A DNA stretch of 64,000 nt, taken from contig ML677335.1 of assembly GCA_007922305.1 (NCBI GenBank), positions 36,896,642-36,960,641 of the forward strand, read 5' to 3'. The translations under genes were made by a program, and so were the position numbers. The notes under the pieces are model-generated. The model did not search any database, was not told the DNA's origin, and saw only the letters and a program-made list of their open reading frames with translations. This DNA is from Dermatemys mawii. Lineage: Eukaryota; Chordata; Testudines; Dermatemydidae. Below are positions 1 to 12,929 of the stretch, in pieces. Positions within the stretch are counted from its first letter, which is position 1, and each line of letters begins with the position of its first letter.

Positions 1-2782
1 ATGAAAAAGGGTCTTTTGAGAAAGAACAACAGAATATTACCATAGGATCCCATCCAAAACCCACTGAAGTCAATGGGACTCTTTGATAGGCTACTGAATT
101 ACTATTTTATTTCCTGTATTACCCACCACTACAGAGTGTAAGAACTGTTTGATTCCCAAGTAACATTTTTGCTTCATAAAGGCAAAAATAACGCTAGGTA
201 ATTCAGTCAATCAGCGTATTTGTAATAATTATATTTGTCATAAAATTAATTATTTAAAGCCAAGTGTCTGTCCCCCAACCTTTCCTACCTTCAAATGTCA
301 GCTTGGAAAAGAAATAGCAAAAAAATACAGCCTTACTGGATCATCATATTGTTGGCTGTACTGTCTTCTCCCAACACCATACCTCTGTTGTGATAAGGTT
401 TTCACCTCAGACTTGTCTATTTCATTAGTGTTTGCTAACCCATATTCAATAAATCTCTCTTGCATGTGGTAATAAAAAAGCAGAAATGCTTTAATTAAAA
501 AGCTGCTCTATGCATTATTTGTACAGGGTTTTTTTTTTTCTTGTAATGTTTGCTTTATCTGCTTAACAGAGGTGGGCTGAGGAAGTAGCCAGCTCGTTAA
601 AATGTGTACACGTACACACACACTAACACATTAAGTACACCTGTCGTCACACACAATGACTATTAACAGAGTTTTAGATATAAGGATCTAGCAGTTTGCG
701 AATAAATCAGATGACCTGATGAAGAAAAAATGCCACAGGGTGCATTGTCCCCAGGAAATTAGAAACAGCCCAGAGTAGAATAGATGATGTATATCTATAG
801 TTATGAATACTTATAATCACTGCCTAGCAGAAACAATCTTACAGTTTTCTCTAGCACTCATCACTGTCATATATAAATGTTGCCTAAGTAAATTATTTCT
901 GCACAGCAAGAATCATACTAGACTTAATGGAAGAGTCTGTTCTTCACACGTCACCAATTCTCAGAAGCCCTGCTGGATTTAGGTTCTGTTAACTTTACAT
1001 TTTTAAAAAATTCTGTATGGAGAGAAAGATTTAAAAGGGAGGGTTCTGCAGTTTGCTCTAAAAGCAGTTAGTCTTTGACTGAGCCAAGTCTCCTCAGACA
1101 GGTCATTTCACAGTTAAGCCTTAACAAAGCACATTTTTATCCCAAATTCTCATGTGCTTCCCCCTGATTTTTGCAAGACATGCTAAAAAAGAGAAGCTAT
1201 CTTTGAAAGTCAAGAGATGGCTGATATAGCTGGATACTGTCTGATTGGCAGTGTTGAAAAACAGAAGTAGACCTGGTAAGCATGTTTTGTTTGGAAAAAA
1301 GTGTCAAAAGTAGCCTTTTCTCCCCAAAACTTTGTTGCAGGCATGTTTTTGGTTTTTCAACAAAGCAGAATCACAAACCAATCCAGGATGATCCGGATTC
1401 TGGTGTGAATGTAATTGAACCTGAGTGAGGTGGATGGGAATGCCAGATGAATGGTTCTGATTCTGAAAAAAAAAAAAAAAGAAAATCACCTGTCTGTGAA
1501 ACGACTCAGGAAGACAGATTTTAAAATCTACTTCTATAGCTTGTTGTGCTAGATTTTCCTTGTTCTTGTCAGCAGCTGGCTTTCAGAAAAAAGCAAACAA
1601 AGGTGTTTACTCAAGGCTCAGTTCACCTGCTGTTCCACCTGGCCCTGCTGCCTCAGGAACTGGGTCCAGTCTCGGATCAGAGATTACTGTTCTTGTAGAA
1701 AGTGCACTTTCGATCAGACATGCTTTGGGGACTCTGTTGCTAGAGACAAGGAAACTAGCTCCAGGAAACGCCATACAGACCTTTTGTATCATCCTATCAG
1801 TTACCAACCCTGTATCCTCATTTAGGCAAACAGTGTTCTTTGAATTAATCCCCTAAATCCTTCAAGCTTCTGAATGCCATGTTGTAATAATATGTGATTT
1901 GCTCCCTAGTAATGAGGGTCAGCACAGTTCAAGGGCACTTGCATCATCCTCTCACGGACAGAATTTATTGAGGCAGAAGAAGGGCGAGAGAGCTTTGAGA
2001 GTTCGTTCTGAAATACTGAATCATGAGTTTCAATGGGGCTGATGGATTTCCAGAGGCAGGGTGGAACAATCTGCTTTGAATTAGCCATTATCCTTTATGC
2101 TCCTCCATGTTTCCTGTCATCACACAAGGTGATGAGTTACCCTTTAACTCACTATAGAATAATCTCCATTGTCAGGGAAAGGGCAGTTAAAAAATCCTGA
2201 GCTATTGGCAAGGAAGGTTTGAAAGCACAGGCTATCCCAGAGCTCAGTTTGCCGTAAGAACCAGAAGAATCATTAAAGTCAGAACAGTTCATTCATCTTG
2301 TATATTGAGCACAAGGATGATTTGGGGGAGGGGAGTGCCACAGCTGCTAAATTTGAGGGGATGGGACAATATGATGAGAAACTGTGATTTCTCCTTTTCA
2401 CTTATAAAAGGTAAAATGTTTTGATAGCACTGATAGACAGATAGTATCAGAGACAGCACTAGTCAGCAATCATTAATATTTCATTATTTGTATTGTGGTG
2501 CCACCTTCAGTGGACAGCACATGGGCAGTCAGCCCAGGGGTCAGAGCAGGAGTTGTAACCCAGGATCAGAACTGGTGTTAGAGGTCAGATGCCAGAACAG
2601 GATTCCCTGCAGCAAGGCCAGGCAGGAGCAGGGCTGGGTCCAAAGCAGAAATAATGCAAGAGCAGGACTGGGAAAAGTTCAGTGTTTTGTAACAGTGACT
2701 CCCAATAAGCCTGACAAATTCACTACACCTTGCACACTGCATTCACCATATTTATCCATAAAAAATATCATGTGAGGTCTTA
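1..2782. other. Gene-free AT-rich DNA
   Basis: I see no convincing exon, RNA gene or intact repeat here. Open frames are short, lack recognisable domains and start within low-complexity or unique sequence. There is a 15-base A run near 1468-1483. A short palindrome-like motif (CCACTGAAGTCAATGGGA, 61-78) recurs elsewhere in the window. The stretch is probably intergenic or intronic. Confidence 0.6.
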
Positions 2783-3039
2783 AATGATCACATTGATTAT
2801 TAATACCATTGTGAAATGTATGTATAATCACTAACTAAAAAGTTATGTAAGTAAAATGAAATTATGTTCTTAAAGTCTGAGTCAAGGCAGGGTTACCAAG
2901 ACAAAGGAGGATATTTACCAGTCTGCCTCAGTATGCATGTAAATTAAGCATTGTAAGCGAACACAGTGGATGCTCTGTTTGCATATAAAGGCACCATGAA
3001 ATCAATACACCAGGGAATAAAACTGAGGGTGTCATCCAA
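2783..3039 (+). repeat. LTR-like interspersed remnant (copy A)
   Basis: Short blocks such as AAATTATGTTCTTAAA (near 2860), GTAAATTAAGCA (near 2940) and a TATA-like TTTGCATATAAAGG (near 2978) recur in the same order in two other parts of the window (about 39.1-39.3 kb and 62.7-63.5 kb). This suggests an old dispersed LTR-type family. No terminal dinucleotides or target duplication can be fixed, because the 3' side is abutted by a MITE. The assignment is tentative. Confidence 0.3.
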
Positions 3040-3545
3040 ACACGCTGCAGCAGAACAACTGCAGTGCTGTAGCTGAGCTGTTGTAGTGCTTCAGTGTAGA
3101 CTCTCACTAGAACATAAGAATGGCCATATTGGATCAGACCAAAGGTCCATCCAGCCCAGTATCCTGTCTACCCACAGTGGCCAATGCCAGGTGCCCCGTA
3201 GTAAGTGAACTTAACAGGTAATGATCAAGTGATCTCTCTCTTGTCATTCATCATCCCCCTCCGACAAACAGAGGCTAGGGACACCATTTCTTACCCATCC
3301 TGGCTAATAGTCGTTAATGGACTTAACCTGCATGAATTTATCCAGTTCTCTTTTAAACCCAGTTACAGTCCTAGTCTTCACAACCTCCTCAGCAACCTCC
3401 TCACAACCTCCTTAACAACCACTATAGCAAGAGAAGGGATTATCTCATCACTGGAGGTAATCTACCTCTCCAAAAGGCAGTAGCTAGCACGATGGAAGAC
3501 TTCTTCTGTCAACCTAGCACTGTCTACACTGGGGGCTAGGGAGAG
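3040..3545. mobile_element. Harbinger-type MITE interrupted by a CR1 fragment
   Basis: The left part (to 3108) and the right part (from 3424) read as one short non-autonomous DNA transposon of the GTCTACACT-terminated kind common in turtle genomes. The left part carries TTCAGTGTAGACTCTCACT. The right part carries the CTACCTCTCC/CAGTAGCTAG block and ends near CTGTCTACACTGGGGGC. The two parts join cleanly once the intervening CR1 3' end is removed. Outer ends are approximate and no 3-bp TSD could be identified. Confidence 0.55.
3109..3419 (-). mobile_element. CR1 LINE 3'-end fragment
   Basis: Read on the - strand this is the tail of a CR1-type non-LTR retrotransposon. It ends in a CTTATGTTCT-like tail (+ strand AGAACATAAGAAT at 3109) and contains the stretch complementary to GGTCCATCCAGCCCAGTATC typical of reptile CR1 copies. 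The same segment occurs on the + strand at 41.6-41.7 kb, at the end of a longer CR1 copy. It is flanked by CACT on both sides (3105-3108 and 3420-3423), fitting insertion into the surrounding MITE. It is 5'-truncated and encodes no protein. Confidence 0.75.
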
Positions 3546-6500
3546 TGGGTTAAGTGTTTTGCTTTCCAAATTTCCCAGGCTTTGTATGATTTGTATTTTT
3601 AAAGATATATATTTCAGGTTCTCTGGGGGGGAAGGGAGGTAAAAGAAAACTGAAATTTTGAATAGAATGGAGAATTATTATTAAGATGAAAAAGAGGTTA
3701 ATCTAATAGCAGCAGTAAACCAACATTCATAATGCTTAGCAGCTTGGACGATGCTGGGGAAAGAAGATATAAACAAACAAAAATGTATTGTCCAGTACAT
3801 TTCCCAGTGTCTTTGTTTTGGCAGCAGTGGGGATGATCTAAAGCCCATTCAAGTCAATAGAATGACACCCACTGACTTCTATGAGTGCATAATCCAAAAC
3901 CAATTAAAGTACTGCCTGGTGGGTTTGGCATCAGGCGCCAAGAGAATTCATCATTAATAGGAGCTGTTGTACCAGGTACCCTCTGCCAGAGTTGAAAGTG
4001 AAGGTTTTGGACACTTACACACAGTGATCTGTGGACTCTACATTTGCAGGAAGGCCCCCAGAATCCTGTTGTTCTGCAGCAGGCTGAATATGCTGCAGCA
4101 GAGTTGGGTGAAATAATAATGGAGGTTTTATTTAATTAGATATGAAAAACAATATGACCAAAGTAGTCTTTGTGGTAGGATTGAATTTTTAATGTATTCA
4201 CTTTATTTTATGCTAACTCCCCCCCTACACACACACTTTGCCAACAAGCTACAAATACATTGCCAATGCATAAAATATATTGTGGAAATTTTGGAAGTTT
4301 TGATGGCTGGGTAGGGGAAATGTAGGGCCGTGTTACCTACGGATCAACTGAGGCTTCTGAGACTACTAGAGAGTTGGATACAGATACTCTTTCCCTCACT
4401 TTTTGGGCAGGATTGGAAGTTCCTGGCTTTTGGGAATGAGGGGAAAAGGTTGAACTTATTCCACAGCCCAATAATCCTGGGCAGCAATCATCTGTCCCAC
4501 TCCTTCATTTTTCCATTGTATCCTTCATATTCTAACAGGTAGGTGCTATATCTGGAGGGTGCTGCTAAAATGATCAGCAATGAAACAGTTGGCAATGATG
4601 ACATGAAAATAATCTTTAGACTTAAGAATTATGCCTCACTGAAATAAATGGGAGAGTCCATCTGATTCACAGCTGTACTTCAACTCAGCACTGCATTGGT
4701 TTACACTGAGTTCCCATTTGGGAAGATTATTGTGGCAGAAGGGATGAATGAAGTTGTTACAATACAGTTGCTTTCCAGCATGTACAGCAGCAAATGTAAT
4801 TTTACTTAAATAGAGACCACTATTTAAAAAAGAAAAAAACAAACAACACATCTACTATTGTTACTGGTTATCCTTAAAATCTGGAAAGGACTAGAGTTTT
4901 CATTTATTTACCTTGGAACAGATTGTAACTTTCTTAAACATATTAGCAAACACTTAGTGAATTTGACCATTTGCTAAGGGCCAGATTTCCATGTATTTCT
5001 CCAGCATAGTCAGTGGAGTTTCTCCTGTTTGTGTGACAGCAGAGAGAGCAAGACACACAGATATGCAGTTTAAGAATAAAAAATGTGATTGCCGCCCTCA
5101 CCTCAAACTGGTAGGATGGACTCCAGTTGGTTTAATAATGGAAACAAGTTTTTCAGCTCATTCTTTTTTTTCTACTGACTAGATTTCCAAGTTCATAGAT
5201 TTATACAGCCGTAGTGGAAAGTGGTAGACCTGTGGGCTTTTGGTCAACCTAAACTGGGAGCCTATGTTTAAAAACTAGGTTGTGCATACACTCTGCATGC
5301 TAGATTTAAAAGTCAATGGTGGGTTTATGTTCCACATTTTATTTGTGTGCATGTGTGTGTCTGTGTGAGCATGTGCATGCATAATAGCCAGTGATAACTG
5401 GAAGCTGATTAAGGATGGGTACATCTTTAGATGGGGAAAATGGGATTCTACAGTGTTCCAAATAAAGTATGTATGAATAACCCTATTTCCCATCATCTTT
5501 TTAATTAACCAAGGCCCATCATAGCTTTTGTAAGGCTAGTGGTACCTACGAGCTATGCAAGGGCTAAGTTTTCAAAAGCCTCTTTCCAGACAACAGCATG
5601 TGCCTAAAAATCAGATATTCTGGCCTGTAATGACATAGTCATGTAATGAGAGTGTCTGCACTGAGAAATTCAATCACACAGCACAGCCCATGTGCTTAAG
5701 CACTTTCACTTTCAATGGCAGTTCCACATGTTTGTGGGTTTCTGTTGATCTGCTGTAGGAAACGGTGATGCAACAACAGCTCGGCTTTAAATCAAAATAA
5801 AGTAGGATTCCAGTAAGTCCTTAGGAAACAAAAACAAGAGTCTGTTTCTTTCTCGGTGGATTTATTAAATCTGTAGCATTTCCCATATGCTGCCCTCCCC
5901 CTACTAATAATTAGGAAGCAGCTGATGCTCAAATACTCATTATACAGAGCACAGTGCATTTTAAATGAAATGCTTCCTTCTGGAGTGTCCTGGAATTAGA
6001 AGGGAAACTGCGTAATGATTAAGTGTATTAGCCTGTGAAACAGACTTCCCAAAGGAAGCTGTAGAAGCTAGGGAAGTTTAAAACCAGCTGAGCACTGAAA
6101 AAAAAATACAGAAACATCCTGCATAGTTAGGAACGATCCTGCATTAGCAAGAGGATAAATTACATCAAGGTTCTCAAAATAGGGGGTCACAGAAAGGTGA
6201 GCAGAGGATGCAGTATGGAAAGGGTTAAGGACCATTGACAGACATCCTAAAAGGCTTTTCCTATCCTTGATTTTTTTATGATTTTCATGATAGCATGAAA
6301 ATATCTAACATCCAGTCAAATGACTGATCTCAGGATGTAGATCTAAATTCTAACTCTCTTGAGAAATCCCTTCCCCAAAGTCTCTCTCTGTGTACGCACA
6401 TACATGGTATGGCAAGTAAAGGAAGATATCACCAATTAACTGCATTGTACCTTGTCTGTGTGTTGTTCTGGACAGCAAAGTTAAGGAAATATGTGAGGAA

Positions 6501-8674
6501 TCTGTCTCATTTAGAAGGATTAATGGTAAAGCCCTTCAGTGTTCCCTGCCCTAATGATAAGGACCCCTGGGAGAGGCATTGAGCTCCATCAGTGCGAAGT
6601 TCCAACTCACTGGGTGTTGGGAGAGCTCAGTACATGACAAAAATTGCTCTCAAGAAAGGCATGGAAGACCATGAAACAAATGTAGTGCAAAGTTCAATGG
6701 TCATTTTGGAAGCTGGAAACTCCAGCAACTTTGCTCAACATTAAAGCGATGGGGCTCACCAGGCTACTCAACTGTTGATGATTAATTATGTGTAAGTATC
6801 TATTTAGTTGGATATATAGATACAGAAACTGTGTCCATCTCAGGCTCTATGTGCTTCATGATCTTTTAAAAAATACAATCAGTTATAAAGTACAAACCAT
6901 TAATTTCAATGGGAACTCCACCCACTGCAACTCCATTCACCCAAGCTGGTCAAAGAAGTATTTCAACTTTCCTTAAAAACACCTTCCCCAAGAACTCAAC
7001 CCTCCCCAAAAGCCTGCTGTAAGAGACATACTTTGCAATGTGCCCTGAGGGTCAACAAATTCAGGATCTTTCAGACCAAGGTAGCAACACAACTTCCAAT
7101 GTTGAAGGGCCTGCACAAAAAATGCCCTACCAGCAGCTCTCTCAGTTATAAATGACGGGGCTTCCAGACCAAAGACTTTGGTGATCACAACTGTGTAACA
7201 AATGCAAGAGAGAGGAGTGCCATGTTAATAAGCAAACTATAATAACTTAAGTCAAAGATCTCATTCTAACAAGCAAATCTGAACTCCTTTTTGCCTCGAA
7301 TCACTATTATCCTATGGGTGAACTGCAGCATTGCCAACCCTAACTATTCAAATAACATGAGTCCGGCCCCAAATAAGTCATGAGTCCACCTTAAAAATCA
7401 TTCATTTTTATATTTATCAGGCACCCATATATTTTGTATTGGGAGGGACGGTCTTTTTATTAGCTTTCTGTTTTCAGCCTTTACGGTACACTTGGGCAAT
7501 CTTATCTGCATAAACATAAAGGCTAGAAACTATTATTTAAATAAAAAGGAAGCTGCGATTCTCATCATCATATGGCCCCATTCGCCAAGGTATTATGAAA
7601 AAACCACCAAATACTGTGCAAGTTCTCAGCACTAGAAGAGAGGCACAGATTGGCTGGCTAGGTATACAGAAAATAAGTAGCAGCAGCAGCAGCTTTGTAC
7701 TGTAGTAGCATTCACAGGCTGCCCAAATAGTTGTCAGCTGTCCATGCCCAGAATAGGTCACAATCAATAAGACATAATCACATGTTCTTGGTGTTTGCAA
7801 TCAATATTGTTTGCAGAGATATTCTGGGATTCTAACACAGAATATGGTGTGCACTATATAACTCTCATACACTTAAGCAGCAGCACAAATGATGTTAAAT
7901 AATACAGCATTTGCTTTGCATCATAAATAATAAATATTGCTAGTCCAAAAAAAAAAGAACCAGGAGGCTGATACAAAGACCTGGAGCCAAATCTTGCCAT
8001 GTCTTACCTAGAGTGGTAAACTGGACTTGAGTAAAAACTGCCTGTTGGAATAGAAAGTGCAATATTAGACCTATAAGTGAAAGTATTTATCTTCTCTTGT
8101 GCCTTGGAAATAACAATTACTATAATTTTAAAGTTGGTCAAATTAGGTCCAGCTTAAAAAGGGCTTGATTTTCAGAGGTGAATGCTCATCACTTTGACCT
8201 TACAGCCCCTATAACGTGTCTCAGATTGCATTCCCAAAACAATCACTAGTCACTTTTGAAGACCTTGGCCAATGGCATTATTTGCACACTTATTTTGTTG
8301 CTTAACTAAGATACAATCATGCCGAAGAGCCTGAAACATACCAATTTCCCCCCTCTCCTGACTCTCCAGCCTTTGTGGAATAAAAGACTGAAGCATGTTT
8401 TTAAAATTCTCTGGTTTTCCCCATGCTGGATGCACGAAACATGTGTGCCATCTGCCATCCTGTGTGCACTGCACTTTGTCAGCCTGATCCCCGGAGAGAT
8501 GCTGCTTCTGAAACTATTGAGTCTGTGATCAGTGGGCAGAGAAACTTCAGCAAAGTTAGTTTGAGCTGTTTAAATCTCACTCTTTTTCCTCACATGGTCT
8601 TGCCCACTTTGGCAGCAAAGTAACTGAGTGGGATCTGGAATCAGGAATTCTATGCCAGATTCTTTCACTGAGGC
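3546..8674. other. Gene-free stretch
   Basis: No exon, RNA gene or well-bounded mobile element is apparent. A short TG-rich microsatellite lies at about 5341-5385, and a three-unit CAG run at 7680-7692. Other open frames are short and show no family resemblance. The sequence reads as unique intergenic or intronic DNA with old, unrecognisable repeats. Confidence 0.5.
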
Positions 8675-8895
8675 CTTTGGCTACACAGCGCAGCTAAAGT
8701 CATTGTATCTTAAGTCGACTTACATGGCCGTCCACATGGCAGTGAGTCGACCGCTGCTACTCCCCATCGACTCTGCTTCCACCTCTTGCAGAGGTGGACT
8801 ACAAGAGTCGATGGGGAGCGCGCTCAGGGATCGATTTATCACCACATCTACACTAGATGCAATAAATCGATTCCCAATAGATCAATCACTACTCA
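8675..8895. mobile_element. Harbinger-type MITE with a long hairpin core
   Basis: The segment is rich in GTCGAC, ATCGATTTA and ATAAATCGAT blocks and contains CATCTACACTAGATGC (near 8845), hallmarks of non-autonomous Harbinger elements in reptiles. At its centre is a perfect 15-bp inverted repeat (8760-8774 with 8804-8818, CTCCCCATCGACTCT and its complement). Nested inside is a second 8-bp inverted repeat (8778-8785 with 8791-8798). The right terminal repeat appears lost. It has no coding capacity. Confidence 0.6.
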
Positions 8896-10721
8896 CCTGA
8901 GTTTCTTTGTAGCCTTTGAGCATATCATTTTACCTCCTGAAGTTTTGAATGGCCTGATTCAGCAAAGTAGTCCTATTCACCAAAGCACATAAGGACGCAC
9001 GTAAGTGTTCTGCTGACTAGGAATAAACTTAAGAACATCCTTAAATACCTTCCTTAAATACTCTGTTCTAAGAGTTCCTATCACCAAAAAGTGAGGAAGA
9101 TTAATTAAAATATTTTACAAATATTGAGATTCAGATATAAGAGGCTCAACAGAAGTGCCCTGTAATAATAACAGAGTTAGACGTTTTTAGAAGAAAGATT
9201 CTTTTCCCTTTTTGTTGTCACAATGCAATTGTAGGTAGGTGCATCAGACAAGGAACGGAGAGAACTTCCTTCATCAAGAAATTAGCCTGTTCCCCTGCTA
9301 CTAGTGACCAATGCAATTTTATGAACTAAGAAAGCAGACTTTGCTTTATAAAATGTTTTTCCACCCTCAGTATTTAGACTTCAGGAACTGTACCCTCATG
9401 TCTTAAAAGGCTGTAGATCACATAACAATAGAAATTTTATTTATAAAATAGTTTCAAATAATTTGCCAGTGTCTGTTTTTATTTTTTATAAAAGAATCCT
9501 TGATTACAGGCCTAGAGCATGCATATTTTTAACCCGCTTCTCCTTTGAAATGACTGAGAGTCATAATGCGTATATTAATCACTCTATATTGGATACTCCT
9601 TGTCCAAATATGCATAATTCATTTCAAATGGATCCTGTTGTTTAAGGGCCCAGATGGTTGCTATGAACTACATTTGAGCACACTGTAGCTTCCCTTTCAA
9701 GTCAGAGTCTATGGAATACAATTGGACATTACATTCTGTTCAGCCAAACTCTGCTCTCAGTTACTTCTGGGCAAAGTCAATGTCTTGGTCCTGGATTTAC
9801 ATCAGTAGAACAAAGAGCATAATTTGGCCCGATGGCTGGCACTGAAAAGAGACATAAGATTGTGTTAAAGCCATTTTCAATTATAGCTTTTGCAAACAAA
9901 TCACTTCTTTGATTCTCATTTCCCATTGCACTGAGATATTAATGCATTAGTATGTGGAAGAGCTGACCACTCTACCAGTAGAAACTGGGCAAGGGAACTG
10001 GTATGCAAGATACAGAATATGATGTATTTAGAGGTCTGCTCCCTCTTTAATATTTGGACCCATCTCCCTGAAGGGAAAATGTGTCAAGAACAGCAGTACT
10101 CCCAAAACTTGTTGGAGTACATTCATCTCTGCACTGGCACCAACACAGGGACAGAGTAGAGGTGCATTATCAGGGGCTGCTGGGATAGGGTCAGCCCTTG
10201 ATGCAGGATTGGATAGCCTGTGCTTCAGTGGCTCCTGTGAGCCAATGAAGGAATATAATCACTGGAATGCAGGGCCACTCCAGATGCACCTCTTGTCATG
10301 CTTGGGGCTATGAAAAAGAGCTTGGTTAGGAGGTAAAAGGGAGGTGCTCTGCGACAATGGTGAGTGTGGTCCAAGAAGAGTGTACGATAGAATATACTGG
10401 GTGAAAACCTGCTCTACTGAAGGTCAATGGGAGTTCTACCAGTGATATCATAGGGTCAGACTATTTCACACATATAGAGGGCCTGAAATCCCACTTGTAT
10501 TAAAGGAAATTAAAAATCCACACTAACTTTGTTGACAGCAGAATGGGAGGAGATCCATACGCAGAGCAGCTAACTTCCTGGGAAAACCATGTAAACAAAC
10601 CACTAACTCAGTTCTGATGAACTGGGAACAAACTCATCAAATCTACTTTAATACTAACTATTACCTCCTGACATGCAGATTGCTCTCTTTTAGACAAAAT
10701 GGACATTAAACAGACCCTTTA
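8896..10721. other. Gene-free stretch left of the first Harbinger element
   Basis: No gene or clear repeat is recognised. A degenerate copy of the recurrent GAAGTCAATGGG-like motif is at about 10416-10432. The sequence is otherwise unremarkable and AT-rich. Confidence 0.5.
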
Positions 10722-11111
10722 GCCCTGGTCTACACTACGAGGTAATGTCGACTTTAGTGCCATTAAATTGACATAACCCTGCACCCGTCCACACACAGTA
10801 GCCATTTAAGTCGATTTAAAGGGCCCTCAAAATCGATTTCTGTACTCCACCAAAACCAAGGGAGTAACGCTTAAATCGATGTGTCTGGGTCGACTGTGGC
10901 TTAGTGTGGACGCAAGCAGACTTTACTGGCCTCCGGGAGCTGTCCCACGGTGCTTCATTGTGACCGCAGTCAGAATGCTCCTCTGTGACCGCCCTGGACA
11001 GCAGTCTGAACTCGCTGCTCTGGCCAGGTAGACAGGAAAAGCCCCGGGAACATTTGAATTTCATTTCCTGTTTGGCCAGTGTGGCGAGCTCACCTGCACA
11101 GGACACTCACC

Positions 11112-12852
11112 ATGCAGAGCTCATCAGCACAGGAGACCAACCAGTGCAAAAGAGCTCCAGCATGGTCCACAAAGGAGGTTCAGGATCTCATTGCTATTTG
11201 AGGAGAGGACTCCGTGATGGCAGAACTACGTAACAACAAACGGAATGCCAACGCGTTTGCCAGAGTCTCCAAGGCCATGCTGGATAGGGGCCACAGCAGG
11301 GAGGCACAGCAGTGCCATGTGAAAATTAAGGAGCTGAGGCAAGCATTCCAGAAAGCAAAAGAGGCAAATGGACGCTCTGGGGCACCCCTGCGGACATGCA
11401 AATTTTACAGTGAACTGAATCAAATACTGGAGGGGGGGCCCCACCACCATTGCACCAGTGTTTGTGGACTCCTCTGATGCGGTAGCAGTGAGGAATGATG
11501 ATTCAGATGACAATGAAGCTGATCAGGAAGATGATACCACGCAGCAGCAGGCAAGCGGAGAGACTCTGTTCCCAGACAGCCAGGAACTGTTTATTACCCT
11601 GGAGCCAATACCCTCTCAACCCTCCCAAGGCGGTAGCCCAGATGGGGAAGTCAGCGAAGGTACTTCTGGTGAGTGACTCTCAGCTTGGGTGTGGGGGGGC
11701 TGCTTCTGTTGCAGCAGCTGGGAGCCACGCGGTGGTGGTGGTTTACTGTGGGTTGCGGTGGTTTACTGTGGGTTGTGGTGTGTGCGGGAGCAGGGAACCT
11801 CCATGAGACCAGCAGGGTGATGGGGTTGGGAGGAAGAGAAAACACTGTGGGCTGCTTGTGTTGGAGGGGGCATGTGTGTGTTTGTGGGGCTGAGCTGCTT
11901 CTGTTGCAGCAGCAGGGAGCCACGCGGTGGGGGGAGGCGGTTTACTGTGGGAAAGGAGAGCATTGTAAAGAATGTGGATCAAACCGAAAGAATGTGGCTT
12001 ACCATGGCTGCCTGCATGGTGGTTTCTGTTGCCTGGCCCTGGCAGAGGGTGTCTGATATGATATCTGTACAGGAAAGCTACAGGCAGTCAATTTAAGGTG
12101 CAAAATGTGACCTTGTACAGAAAGCATATGCACTCTGTGAATACTTTGTTTCATTGTGAAAGACTGTCCCCATTGTTCTGGAGAATGTACCTTATAACCT
12201 TTTTCCTGGAGAATGTATCTATCTTATAACCTTTTTCCTTCTTTCCTCCTACAGCCAGCATGGTCCCCCCGCCCCGCCACTAACATCCCCTTCGGAGAGG
12301 CTAGCGCAGATGAGAAGGAGAAGGAAGCGCACAAGAGAAGATTTGTTTGGCGAGCTCATGAATTTCTCCCACAGTGAGGCAGCTCGAAACCAAGCATGGA
12401 GAGAAAAAATTTTAGAGTCCCAGAGCACATCCAGGGCAGCAGTAGCAGCACGGGAGGAGAGATGGCAGGAACGGGAGGAGAGATGGCAGGAGAGGGAAGA
12501 AAGGAGGATGAAAGCAATGCTGCAGATAATGGAGGATCAGAGTGACATGCTCCGGTGTCTGGTGGAGCTTCATCAGGACCAAAGATTGCCCCTGCAGCCC
12601 CTGTGTAACCACCTCCCCTCTTCCCCAAGTTCCATTGCCTCCCCACCCAGACGCGGGGTGAGAACGTGGGCAGGGAGGCTCCGGGAACCGATCCACTCTA
12701 CCCCACAAGCAGCATGCAGCTTAGTTTCTCAGAAAAGTTTTAAAACTGTGCTGTGTCTTTGTCCTCCCCTCCCCACATCCACCATACCAACTGGTTTTCC
12801 TCCTCAATCACCCCTTCTGGGCTATCTTGCCAGTCTTCCCCTTTGTTTGTGA
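11112..12852 (+). pseudogene. Harbinger Myb/SANT-like accessory protein, two exons, broken
   Basis: This is the second gene of PIF/Harbinger elements. In known family members the protein binds subterminal DNA and helps the transposase enter the nucleus. Exon 1 runs from the ATG at 11112 to a GTGAGT donor at 11669. It encodes a trihelix-type Myb/SANT domain (APAWSTKEVQDLI at its start, CHVKIKELRQAFQKAKEA at its end) followed by an acidic Asp/Glu/Gln-rich stretch. An intron of about 586 bp ends at a TCCTACAG acceptor (12251-12254). Exon 2 begins MRRRRKRTREDL, then has a charged coiled-coil-like segment built on repeated EERWQERE, and stops at 12852. Damage: TGA at 11199 (in place of Trp in the SANT domain), a one-base slip in a G run near 11431-11438, and a slip in the C-rich start of exon 2. 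Confidence 0.8.
11697..11960 (+). repeat. Duplicated block inside the accessory-gene intron
   Basis: A block of roughly 60 bp built on GCTTCTGTTGCAGCAGC, GGGAGCCACGCGGTGG and GGTTTACTGTGGG occurs twice in the intron, at about 11700-11757 and 11888-11951. The first copy has an extra short GGTTTACTGTGGGTTG repeat after it. Each copy contains a possible acceptor-like TTCTGTTGCAG, so cryptic splicing is conceivable. The function is unknown. Confidence 0.6.
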
Positions 12853-12929
12853 AGAATCATTAAAGAATGCATGCTTTTTAAAAAAGAGACTTTATTTACT
12901 TCACAAATTGGGGGGAAGGGAATAAGGAT

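Noticed and set aside
11651..11982. Overlapping - strand frames rich in Pro/His/Thr
   Set aside because: These are antisense to a GTGG-rich duplicated intron block, a composition artefact.
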